This document shows positions 9,495-21,012 of a DNA stretch of 64,000 nt, in pieces. The notes beneath the pieces are model-generated. The model did no database searches and was not told the origin of the DNA. It was given only the letters and a program-made list of their open reading frames with translations. The first letter of the stretch is position 1; each line of letters begins with the position of its first letter. Position numbers and translations under genes: made by a program. This stretch comes from Xenoacremonium recifei (Eukaryota > Ascomycota > Sordariomycetes > Hypocreales > Nectriaceae). The stretch spans positions 186,001 to 250,000 of the forward strand of contig WOFQ01000025.1 of assembly GCA_012184525.1 (NCBI GenBank). Reading direction: 5' to 3'.

Positions 9495-12400
9495 CTAGAG
9501 TAAACGTACCATGCATCGAGGGCAGCTGGGCTTTGCTGTACGTGGCCATCTCCAAGAGCCGAGGAGAAGAGTCACTTCGTGGTTCTTCCCCGTTGGCTAC
9601 GCGAGCAGCTTCTTCGTATCGTAGAGTGAGCGTCTCAGGCGACTCGAGCCTGTCGTCCACACCAACAATAATTGGCTTTTGGGGGTGGTAGTCAGGCTGT
9701 GAGGATGTCTTTCGTGTCAGCCCTGCGATGCCCGAAACACTTGACAGAGTAAAGTGGACAGAAGGAGAAGGATGAGAGAAGAGGGTGACCGCCCTGTGGA
9801 CTTGGGACTTGGGGCAAAAGAGGAGTCTCGTCTTGTCACGGGAGTGTTGGAACAAAGTCTGGGTTTCCGACTCACCTCGAAAAGCTTGTAAGGCGGACAC
9901 TGGAACTTGACAGCAGACATTCAAGCTGTCGGAAGGGGGGGAATCTTGGGAAAGCTGATGTTTTGAGGAAGGGGTAAAAGGTGAAGAATGCAGACCACTG
10001 TCTTGGACAGGAGTGGCCGCGGCGGTAGTTTAAAACCAGGTCTCGACGAAGTCTTATCCTGCGGGGATCAGCCGGCCGTGAGGGGACCCCTTCGTGTGCG
10101 AGCTGGTTCTCGGAGATTTGATCGAGCACAGCACAGAGGCTAACGGTGCTGGATGATGCTCCTGCTATGCGACTACTGCCCGTCAGTCTCTCCCTGAAAT
10201 TGCCCGTGAACCTCTTTTAGGTGGCGGGGTGAAACAGCCGACTGGGCGGGGAGCTTCTTACTGGCGAGACGTGAGGTCTTTGAAGGGGCGAAGGGTGGTT
10301 CCGATCCAGACCAGAGACACTAGCATTCCAGGAAGGGAGAGATACGTTGCCCTTTGCAGCGCGAGTTGCTGCTAGCCAAGGGGAAATGCGTCTCGAACTG
10401 GGGAAGCGGATTCCAAGACACGGTTGATTCGGGTCAGAGCTGTTAGGGCGAGCACGGTATAATTGGTTAGACGTGCTTTGATGAATAACAAACACTGATT
10501 GTGGCGGCAGGTCGAGTTCCGGGACGAGGAATCCAGATGGGGACGTGGAGGATTGTGTGGTGAAGAACACGGAACAGACTGGCGGGAATCACGGGTCAGC
10601 TCTCTATCAAGTAGGTGGCGAATACGTCAAAACGGCACACGGAATACGTGATCTGAAGCACGGAGCAGGCTTTGGGGAGTGCCTCGCGGCCAAGAACATA
10701 CCAGTGTTCCAGCGTTCGGGTCGATATTGATCAACAGCTGGAAGATGAGACTCCCGGTCGGAGACGGTTCGTTCCTGGTCAGCTAGGCAAATTTGGTCTC
10801 CAGGCTGCCAAAATCTATCGGTAGGGCATAGAAATGGTCAGTTCATGCGTCGTTGATCCTCGAAATGACGGCCTTAGGCCTTCGCTAGGTGAGATGTGAG
10901 GGGAGTGACGCGTTCTCGGGAAGACCAACAGAGACAAGGCGGAGCGCGAAAGCACGATAACTTCGTAGCCTTAGGACCAGAGCTGGGGATGATCCAGACT
11001 GGTGAGATTCGGGAAAGACAGAGTCTCGCTTGGGAGGGACGATGGGGGTGTCAGAGGCGGCCGGCGAGTAGGGATGAAAGCTGTGAGGGGGCATTTCTTT
11101 TCGAGGCTGGGCCGGCTCATGCAGGACGCTCTGCCCTGCGTCAAGAGGCGATAGAAGGTGATTCAGATGTGGACGGAATGTTGCAGCGGGTGGGCGGGGA
11201 GGTCTGAGAAGCAAGGAGACAGAAGAGTGAACGAGGTTGGTGGCCGGGACGTGGAGCCGCGAGTACTTATCCACAATCCTCCCTTGGAGAACAGGATTGA
11301 CGGGTAGCTAGAGGCACAGTTTATGTGCATATAGCGATGGGTAGGGGACAGAGGGATGTATAGGCAGTGCGCGAGGATCGGAAAATGCAAAGGGAGATCC
11401 ATGGGGGCACATCTCTGGGGACTCGATGCCGTCAATCATGCAGCCGAGAGGAAGACCCTTGCCCATCGCGTCCACCCCCACTGGATGAGCTCGGAGCAAT
11501 TCCCAGAGCAAAAGAGCCCTACCAGCCGTCGATCATGGACAGCGTCGGGCGAGACCGCGGGCAGCGGCATCCGGGGAGAGCCAGGATTGGGGGGGAGACG
11601 GTGGCCGTTGACTGCCAGATTCTCGAGTGTCTCAGAGCTGGCTGCAAGGGTAACGGCACATAGGACCAGGGTGGGGAGGATGAGAATCAAGGCTCGGGAA
11701 TGGTGGGGAAACCAGGACGACTTGGGACGGGCTGGTCATCAGGAGGTTCTAAACTTGAACTGCGGGAGGGGGGGAAGCAGGAGGAAAGACCTTGTCACGA
11801 GAAGCGACGTTGGTGCTGTTCGTTTCGTATGCCGCCTAGCAGCTTGACAGGTGCCCTCTACTGCATGGGTGGGCGAACAGTGTTCTTCTGGATGAGACCA
11901 TGACGTACTGGCAAATCTGGTAGCTAGGGGACCTTTGTATAAGGCCAAGCACATGGCTTTGCTCCCCTCAACTCGACTGCCTGCTCATCTTGATAGCCCT
12001 CAAATCTGGGGCCTCACACTAAGGCATGACGAGGGAGCAGTGAGCGAGAACAGCATCGGGGAAACGCGAGCTGATCGGGCAGTGAAAAGAAAATCGCAGA
12101 GAAAAAAAGTAAATAAGGGGGGAGAGAGGAAAAGAACGAAGAGGAACATTTGTGAACGTGCCTGGGACGGGAAGCAAGTGCGTAATGCGCGTGTAAGTCG
12201 AATCGGACTTTTTAGGGCGTGGCTGTAGCCCGTCAGCGCTCATTGGCCTCCAGCAAACTACGAGGATCGATAGTGGTGTGCAGGGGTGTCGGTAGTGGCA
12301 TGAAGCCCAGCGCGACAGGGATCGGCTGGACGCCCGGCGCCAGCCCAGGCCGTCCAGAGTTGCTGAAAGAGTGCTGTGCCACGGCGCGTGTGCGCAAGAG

Positions 12401-12900
12401 AGAGAGAAACATTCAACAGGGGTCATCTGAAGGGGAGGGGAGGGATGGAAACGGAGGGAGGGGAGGCCGAAGGGGGTCTCCTCCACCAAGCAGCCCAGCA
12501 GCCAAGCCAACGCGCGGTCTTAACCGTGCTGAAGCCAGCCCGTCCCGTCTTCCGCCCTCCCGTTGTCTCCATCTCGTGTCCAGTCCGGCCACAGTAGGCC
12601 TGGGAGCCAGCGAGCGAGCGAACGGAGCGCTTGGGATCCGGGCGCTCTCCCTTGCCTCGCCAGGCCGACTCCATTATTAGCTCGCTGGGCCGGGTGTCGT
12701 CTGCTCGGTGGATGTGTCTGACACGGACAAGAATCATATAAGAAGTCGACTTACCGAATTACCGACAAACACCAAGAGACCCTTCCCGTGTTATGATTTC
12801 GAGATCACCTGCCTCGTGAAATTGCGATGGAGTGCCCCAGCAGGCAGATCTCCCCAACTCAGCTTGCGGCGCTGCAAGACTGGCGATCGTTAGGCTTGGG
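9495..12900 (-). promoter_or_regulatory. Probable medA promoter and long 5' leader
   Basis: The 3.4 kb upstream of medA carry no recognisable gene. Several minus-strand ATG-initiated short ORFs lie in the same orientation as medA (for example 9872-10129, 10217-10570, 10885-11274, 11163-11435), which would act as upstream ORFs if the transcript starts far upstream. Long leaders with upstream ORFs are known for Aspergillus developmental regulators; whether that applies here is inference. No TATA box can be singled out. The region is GC-rich and purine-biased on the plus strand, so some of these ORFs exist only because stops are rare. Confidence 0.4.
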
Positions 12901-15900
12901 AAAACGACCCCAACGGATCAGCCGACCTGTGCGAAATGGCCTCTCCGCAGAACGTCCAACCTTATCCACCACCAACACCGCTACCGTCGTCAGATAGACC
13001 ACGGGAACTGGGGTCTGGCAGACACCACGGGCAACCCTGTCGCTGTGGTTGCAGTCCCGAGACGGCCGGCAAGCACGAAGCCTGGCTAGGTTGTCGCTCG
13101 GTTGGCGGCGAGGGTGACCTGCTAGGATGGACAGGGAACCGGGTGATCGTCCTCACCAGGTCGTCGTTTGAGTCAATCTGTCAAGATCCATTCTAGTTAG
13201 CCACCCGTTGCTTTTGCTCGTATGCAAGAAACCACATCGTCGGCCCTTCCATGCGAAATCTGAGACCTCTCTTGCTCTGGGGGCAGTGACGCTTGTACCG
13301 CGCATCCATCACATTGCTTTGCTTTCAATGGCGCTGCCACGCGCAATCTCAACCGCGTCTCCCTCCACTTCTCGCAAAAGAAAAGATTAGAGAAGCAGAC
13401 AGAAACACCACCGGCCAAGCCAAATGAGTGGCAGATCCTCTCCTCAGCGAGCATTGGCGTCACCACTGCCTACCCAAGCTGGGCTAGGATTGCTTAGATG
13501 GGGTCGCTGGCTGAGGGTGAGATGGGTGCTCAAGCCACTGGCCTGGCTGGCTGTAGCCCTAGTCTCGGCGGTCTAGCGCAGTAATTTTTCCCAAGATTGG
13601 CCCCTCAGAATCGATAGACCGGGAGACCAGGGGGGACGCCATTGCCGCGGATTTGCCCATGATCTGGTCGCGCGGTCACCCAGCCTGCTCAGCCATCCTT
13701 GATAGTTCCTCAGAAAAGGAATGGGGCAAAGTATGATGTGAATGACTTCTGGCGGCGCGGGCTGAAGGCCCTTGAAGGGAGAATAGCAGTGGAGGAGGTC
13801 ATGGCCATGTGGGCCGCCAAGGAAGAGACCTGAGCAAGAAGAGTACATTTTTGTCGAGACAAAACAGAGTGAAATAACGTGGTTCGTACCAAGTTCTGGC
13901 GGTGATTTCTCCCCGACAGGCCCGTCTCTCGATCCGTTCCCGCCGTTGATGCGGTTGTCTTGTCTGAGGTTATGTCCGTGGTCCCTGAACCACGCCAGTA
14001 AGTTAGCGATAGATCTAGCTTGTGCGGGCCATCGTCCATGTCTCACTCCAACAAGTCGTGGATCTCTCCTTTGCAGCGTCTGTTCGTAGTTTGACACAGA
14101 GTTTGCCGCTTGGGATTTTAGCAGAAGCAAGTCTATCTTGAATTTGTCCGAGCTGCAGTAACGTAACCGAAATGCGAAAGGTGTCGACCCCGGGCCAAGG
14201 CTGGATATGAAGATGAGCAGTGTCAAAGTGTCAAAACTCCCGGCTGTGGAGAAGCGATAGATTAAACCATTTGCTGATCATCAATGAGAGTCAAGATCCG
14301 GTTCCTGGGGCACGTCAGACTTTATAACATTGGAACACTCCATTGTTGTTAGTCTCTGTGCAAGATGAGAGAGATTTCGTGGCCCCGGGAACAGCCTCGT
14401 CAGTGAACATCCCGGATGGTGCTGTGTGTCGTTCAACGCGCCGAAGGGGGTTCGGCGAGGATCGAGTAGACAGCAAGTACCCGCTCACCGAGTCATGACT
14501 CAACAGTGAGATCGAAGCGACTTCCACAGCATTCACCCCGGCTCGACTCCCAGTGGCCTAATTGAGCAAAAGACGCGGCTCGATCTGGTTCTGTGGTCGC
14601 TTTTCTGGGGTTCCTGGGCGTCCCTCTCAACTGGGTCATATTTCTCCCAATTGACCAGGGATGGCTGCGGGAGGACAATTCCTGTGCTGTCCTCCCGAGG
14701 CACGCCACCTCGGTTCTGGAGGGACATCCCGATGTCATGGGGCGGAAGATTGCATCGTATTGCATGGCCAGGAGCGCCCATCTTTTCTACTTCTTCCACC
14801 TTGTCGAGACACATTAATGTACGGTATGGAGAAGCTTGCCAGCCAGAATCAGAACATGCAATGTGCGATCGACGCAGGGGGCCAGGGTCAAAGCTCACAG
14901 GGATGTTCCCGGTCAGCAGCGGCGGGTCGCCACTACTGTACTTCGTGCTCCGACGAAATGGATGTACCGCCGACATGCTACCTCTGAGTGCTGTTTAAGA
15001 GGCCGATATGATCATGGAAGAGACTGACAGCTGCTAGGCCGCCAATGATGGAGGACAAATTGCAACTTGGATGATTCGAGCGGGAAACGGTTCTCTTGTC
15101 ATTCTCGGAACACCCGTCACCAGTTTCCCCAATGGTTGAAGCTCCCTGATCGACAGTCACGAGACCTGCCTGGAAGCCGAGATCCTGTCCTGGACCTGCT
15201 TGTAACGGGCAGTTCGAGAGAAAAATCCAAGTCGATTCTGTTAGCCACGGATGCTGACGAGGTGAAGTAGATCCGAGTGAATCCAAGAGTCAGCGCGCAT
15301 CAAACCCTTCAAGTTCACAGAGTCGAGCCCTTCCAGCATGATCCGATCCTCGCTGCGTTGATGCCGAGGAAGCGTAGAAACCGATTCCCTGCATCGGTGT
15401 GAAGGAAGTCCCAAGTTTCAGCGTCGCTCCACGCTGCGTCGCCAATAATCTCGCTTGGTCCGGGTTGTACCACGGCTCTCGTCACACTTCGCAGAGGACA
15501 CAGCATACATCCAATCATGTATATGACCTCTCGTTTCGAAAACACCCAGAGGTCTGGACGTTAATGTAGCACTGTCCTGTTCCCCAGAATCTGGTTCTTG
15601 TCTTCGGTGTCGGTTCTTCGTAGGCTCCCATAGGGTGGCTGTCAGCAGCATGAGGGGGAGGGCGGCGACACCAGGGGTGTTTGTCAACAGGCCGAATACC
15701 GGATATGAGGCGCGCACGGAAACAGTTGCAATCAATTGACAGCAATCAATCACTTCCCGCATACAGCTCCGCATGGAGCACTTTGCCATGGTATCAAACT
15801 CCAGCTGTCATAGAATCCTCAATCACGGAAACGGATGCAGTGATCACAGCAAGACTCATTCGCTGCAAAGCAGAAAGGCGTGTCGAATCAGCGTTCACAA

Positions 15901-16940
15901 TGATCTAATGAGCCTTGCGATCAGTGAAACGTTCCGAAAATTCACCTCGTCGCAGAGACCGAATGTCGTTGAAGTCGTGATCTGCACGACGTCTAACTCT
16001 CCAACAACGGTATCCTTCCAAAGATCAGTGCCGGTGTACGTACCATCTCGTTAAAATAGAATTAGAGCCCGGTTGGATCTGGGAGACTCTGAGACATGTG
16101 ACTAGAAACGCACGAGAACGGGAGAGGCCAGGTGGTTGGTGGTTGCGCAGGACCTGCAGCCACTGTCACAGCTTCTCGGCCTGAGCCGAGGACGATCCTC
16201 GCCCAACCAACGGATTCCGTCCAGGGTCTGAGGCATCACACATCGGAGGGCCGGTGAAAGCCTAGCGATGGCCCCAAACGAATTCTGCCGACCATATCGG
16301 CAATCACTTGCAATCGCCAGGTTCGGGCAGCCGTTGTTGACTCCGTGTTCGTTTGTAGATGGCCATGTGGGTTGAAACTGGGTGAGGCAGGCCTGGATCA
16401 GTCTGCAACCCTCGACGCAGTGTTTCGCTGGGCAGGCTGTGCGTATCAGCGACCGTCAGACAAGCGAGCAATAAGTCAATTCCGATGAGGCTCAGGGTTC
16501 TTTGAGATCATGCACGTCGAGTCGCACGCCGCACCCGACCGGCAGATCTGGCGCCTTGCCTAGCCTCTGTCTCGTCTCGCCAGGCCTGGCCAGGGCAGGC
16601 CAGCCCCAGGATCCCAGATGCCAACGCTCGTCCGGTGTCTGGGCTTCAACCAGCAGCAGCCATGCCGTGAAACTTCACGCTGTGCGTCGCTGATGGTTCC
16701 AATGGGATGGTGATCCTAGTGTCGCACCAGCAAGCCGGCTCGGGAGGCCACGCCTTGCCCAGCGCCACGGCCTCGCGCCCCAAACCAGATCAGGGAGCTG
16801 TCGTAGGACCGGGCTGTGAAGGGACACCAGGGATGACTGCGCGCGCGCTGTGTAAGCTGTGTGCTCTGTATGCGGTGCTGCGGCCACGGCTCTCACAGAT
16901 TGTCCCACTGCTACCACGTCCCTTGTTGGTGGTGAGCACG

Positions 16941-16978
<38 letters not shown>

Positions 16979-19900
16979 ACCGGACCTGGGGCAAGCGGAT
17001 CGGCCTCCATCTTCGCTAATCGTCGCCCTTTGCGGATCGCATGCAGGATCGTCTTCGTTGCTTCATCTAGTAGCTGCGGCGATGGCATCGGTGTCGCCAA
17101 TTGCTTCTGTCGCGAGCGAGCACGTGGAAGGATAGGGTCGTGGCCATGGCTTTGTGCCGGGTGATGGGAGGTTGAAGAGACGAAGTTTTTTTTTCACTCA
17201 TCAAGCGATTCAGGGTTTCTGCAACGCGACGTTTGGGACGCTCCTTCCGGAACGTTCAATTGTGACGATGGCCGAATGCGGACGAGCTCGTCCCGTGACT
17301 TCCAGGCCAGTCCCTTAATCCAACCTCACACAAGCAGACGTTATGATTGCGAGCCTACAAACTCGTACCACGCAATTTGCCTTCTTCACCAGTTCGAACA
17401 CGTCTTTGACGCAGATTTCAAGCATGTCGAAGGAAAGAAGATCGCCCAAACTTCTAGACCCAGTCTCACTGCTACCCTAGACCCTGGCGATCTCAACGAT
17501 GAGTCTCAATAACGAGCTCTAAAACGGCCCATTTCAAGATCATTAGCCTATCCCCAACCCGCCAATCCGTTCTGCACTTGTAGACTTGTTCCTGGGTCCA
17601 CCGCTATTCGTTATTGAACTTACTTGCCTCGCTACATCGCCAGAATACCTACCGCTCTGGCTTGATGTTGACAAGGGTACGATGCCTAGTCCTGCTGTAG
17701 TGACAGACTGTGCCACCCGACCCTGCTCAAGCCTGAACTCGCTGACACGCGAGTCCAAGACGTCGTTACGTTGCAACATGCTCGCCTTATGATTGGAGGC
17801 GGACGCCTTGGCTTAACGGCCGGCGTGAATCGTGCGACTCGGCGATGGCAGACGGTTCGGCGCTGGACGTGAAAGAACAAGCTCTTGGTCTCTTTTTGGG
17901 CGCGATGGCTGATTTCTTGACATCTTAGCGGATAGATTAGCGAACATCGGCGGGATCGTCTATCTAGCCAGAACGATGCCGCCTCACCCACGTCGCGGGG
18001 CCTACATACATAGAAGCATGCACATATCCATAGATGGGACATCCAACAACCCTATCGAGCGCTTAACTCGCTCTGAGCAACATGCAGCAGGTTCTCCCGT
18101 GCCCTTGTCCCTTCATCTGGGCCGACTCGATCCGGTGACGATTCGGTGCATACCACTGCAAAAGGCCCCCGGGAGCATGCAGCATCGAGATGCCAGGCCA
18201 TCACCAGGCCCCATGAAGTTGCGCAAGGGCTTCCGGCAGTCATGACGATGATAATTCGGCGTGTGGTACGGAATAGTATGCGCAATGCCTCGTCCTGACG
18301 CCCTCTACCCACGAAGAGCTAGCATCGATTCCGCAACCAGGGACTGGCGGCAGTCTGTGAAACACCCGAACGAGCGGGAGTCGCTGGACCTCATCCACAG
18401 GCGCCGAGACAGCTTGAAGAGTTTTGAGAGATTGGCCCCAACACCAACCCCAGGCAGATGCTCCGTTCCATCCCGTTCTATTCCACCAGCAAACGCGTTT
18501 CGCGAGAGAGAAAAGGGCGGTGATAAAGGCCAGGCCATTCCCACTCGTCATCAACGTGATGACCCGACAAACGCCTCACAGACCCAGTCGGCAATCCCGA
18601 CGCAAGCCCATTGGCCTTTGATGTCACATCCCGTCGTCGACAGGCAGAGGGGGCGAAATCTCAGACACGCAAGGGAACGGTGTCAGATCCCCGAGATCCT
18701 AGCTCTGTTCTCCCACTCAGGGAGCCCATGGTTGGGTGACACGCCCCAATTATTCCCTGCAAATACCCAGACGGTTCTTTCGTCCAGCTGTCTAGTCCAG
18801 TGGCTAGTCTTCGGCATTGGGGTGGGCAGTCAGTGGGCGTGGTTCCAGTTCGGCGTTGACTGGTACCGTTCAGCGCCTTGGAATCCGTAAGCCTCCATCT
18901 TAAACGCACGTTTTTGGCTGGCTGTGGCCAGATTCTCAAGTTAGACAATCGACAGATCGCGGTACGTTTCTGTGATCCAGGGGGGGTTGCATTCCAGGGA
19001 AGAGGGAAACAAAATTGACGGGATCCAGTGCTGACATTGCAACGAACAGGAGCCAGGCCAGCCCTGGTCAATGACGAACCAGGACCAGGAGCATCCAACC
19101 AGTGATCTTGGAGCAAGAACGCCATACCCTGCTCGGATCTGCACTCTCCCGCTCCTGGAGCTTGGAAGCTTCCAGGGCGGACATCCCCCCAGAGGCTTGC
19201 AATGGCAGAGGTTTAAGTATTTACGGACGCTTTACCAGACTCACAGGGGCCCAAACCATCCATTCAGCGAGAATTCAGAGAAAGCCTACAGAAGGGACCT
19301 GCGATCCAGACCACAGGGTTGACTGGAATGACGTTCCGATGGGCGCTAAATTTGAGGTTATTCAGGGCCCTGTCCCAGCTTATCCACAGAGTAATTTGGG
19401 TCGTCCAGTGAGACTCCCGCAGCGCTTCAATAGTCCCAGAAGCCATCGATTTGGTGGGCGTCAGTGAATCTCTTCGAGCAGACTCCAGGCCGTCGAGGCC
19501 TGCCACGTCAAGGACAGAGGAGCCTGCCAGGGGCTTGGCTACTGTCCGGCACAGACACCACTGTTACAGGGGATGCAAGGGAGACGGCAGCGCCATTGGC
19601 GGCATGCCTCAACTCATCATTGAGTGGTGCCCTTCATCTGGCAGGGCCTAGAACGCGACTCTCGGTTTGAAATCACTTAGCGCCCGTCTCCGTTTGCTCC
19701 GGTTCAAAAAAGCAACTCTCATACTCACTTCCGAACATTTCTTGCTTAACCTTCGTTAGGCAAGAGTATTTACAGGGTAGGCTCTCAAGTTCACCAGAAC
19801 AGAGTGAATGTTAGGATCGTTCTTAGGACACTTAAATATTCTACGACGCAGCAAAGCTTTCATTTGTGCGAATCAGGAATGTTTTTGTAGGTAATCTTAT

Positions 19901-20200
19901 TGTATTTATCCGGGTTATTATTAGCTTTACTTGAAGAAGTCGGCCAACCTCGGAGAGAGGATGCCGTATTCCTCTACGATTTTGGTATTTGCATAAGAAC
20001 GCCTTTAGGTCCGCATTCGACAGCGGCCAATATTAGTAATTATTATGCTAGTGTATTTTAAGTGAAAGTTTTGGGACACTATTTGAAGGTAGACATCCTG
20101 TGCACCTAGTCCAAGACTCTGATGCAGTCCTTACCTTAGACAAAGAGTTCAGAGAACAGCCGTGAAAGAAGTTAGTTCCTGTTGTCCACACAGCAGAATT
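12901..20200. other. Gene-poor stretch of about 7 kb
   Basis: No gene is supported. The longest ORFs (13573-14226 minus, 18261-18890 plus, 14533-14976 minus) have no domain, no family-like motif and no clean intron joins. Several minus ORFs overlap plus ORFs of equal quality, which argues that none is real. Base composition falls from GC-rich (before 19.6 kb) to AT-rich (19.7-21.2 kb). No dispersed 5S rRNA or tRNA was found by eye. Non-coding transcripts cannot be excluded. Confidence 0.45.
16943..16978. repeat. (CTGG)9 microsatellite
   Basis: Nine perfect CTGG units occur in a row within the gene-poor stretch. They lie in no supported gene and could be a polymorphic strain marker. Confidence 0.95.
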
Positions 20201-20572
20201 TTACCATTTATCTGGCACGCAGAGCCAACAGTAGTCCTGTGAAGCTTTATTAGAACAACAACAATACTGGTTTCTCTGCACATGGACACAGTAGTAGTTT
20301 TTCTGTGCATGGACACAGTGGTGGTTTTCATATACGTGGACACGTCGTACTTTGTACTTGCGTCCACTACCACTGTAATAGTCAACTGTGAGGTGATCTC
20401 TTGAGTCAGATTGACTACTATGAGGGCCACATATGATGATTGCTTTGTAAGTCCCCCTAGGAGCTGGTCGACTTTGTACTAATTTCTGGTATCGCAGGCG
20501 CTTATCAACTTTTGTTGAGAAGTAGTCCAGAGATACCCAGTCAATCATATGCAGGTCCAAGGAAGTAGGCAT
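20201..20572 (-). CDS. Small hypothetical protein with Cys/His/Tyr-rich repeated C-terminus
   Basis: An ATG-initiated 123-aa ORF with no recognised family. The first half is ordinary (MPTSLDLHMIDWVSLDYFS, then RLRYQKLVQSRPAPRG). The second half (from about residue 78) contains imperfect repeats VHVYENHHCVHAQKNYYCVHVQ, followed by CCCSNK and CWLC, giving eight Cys in the last 40 residues. The repeats come from about 29-nt tandem units in the DNA (about 20270-20345). A second minus frame (20149-20430) crosses the same repeat and is Thr/Val-rich, so the DNA repeat rather than selection may explain the open frame. There is no signal peptide. It could be a young gene or chance. Confidence 0.25.
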   Translation of the reverse strand: MPTSLDLHMIDWVSLDYFSTKVDKRLRYQKLVQSRPAPRGTYKAIIICGPHSSQSDSRDHLTVDYYSGSGRKYKVRRVHVYENHHCVHAQKNYYCVHVQRNQYCCCSNKASQDYCWLCVPDKW

Positions 20573-20968
20573 GCTGAAATAAATCGATATCCGAGGAAGC
20601 AGAATAGTAGGATCTAATCAAATGGCCTCCTTTGCTGGCTGTGAGTTTGAGCAAGAAAGCACAGACCAGCTCAATTCTACCCCTTCAAATAGACGAAGCA
20701 TGTTCATCATGTTCCGGGAACTATGCATCTTTGTTCCCCTGCTCATTGTGAGCACCGGAGTTCACAGTGCTGTTTTAGCCCTCATGTTCGACGACCGACG
20801 CAACGTCATCTTGTTCTAAGAACTGTGACAGAAACGCCGGTAATCGGGACGATGAGAGGGTCATATCTATACTCCGTCTCCTTAAGACGGCAGGTAACCG
20901 ATGCAATATCAGAATCGGCCAGCAGGGCTATCTAGCCCATATGCTGAGATCATTTGACCACGAGGTTC
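20573..20968. other. Intergenic, no gene seen
   Basis: Only a 65-codon plus ORF (20622-20819) is present; its C-terminal half is hydrophobic, but it has no homology that I recognise. Confidence 0.4.
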
Positions 20969-20988
20969 ATATGTATATATATAAAGCG

Positions 20989-21012
20989 AGTACCAGTGAT
21001 TTTACTGGTGCT
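20989..21012. other. Perfect-looking 9-bp hairpin after a TATATATA run
   Basis: AGTACCAGT and ACTGGTGCT form a 9-bp stem (one G-U pair) around a six-base AT-rich loop. A TATATATATAAA run lies immediately upstream (about 20972-20984). No adjacent gene explains it. It may be chance or part of a small inverted-repeat element. Confidence 0.35.

Noticed and set aside
10430..10530. tRNA-like A box (TATAATTGGTTAGACG) with a later GGTCGAGTTCC
   Set aside because: No acceptor stem or anticodon arm can be formed, and spacing between the boxes does not fit.
13573..14226. 217-codon minus ORF
   Set aside because: The sequence has no motif I recognise and lies in stop-poor DNA with overlapping ORFs; no start context or intron pattern supports it.
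18261..18890. 209-codon plus ORF
   Set aside because: Mixed composition without any family-like motif, overlapped by minus ORFs of similar length.
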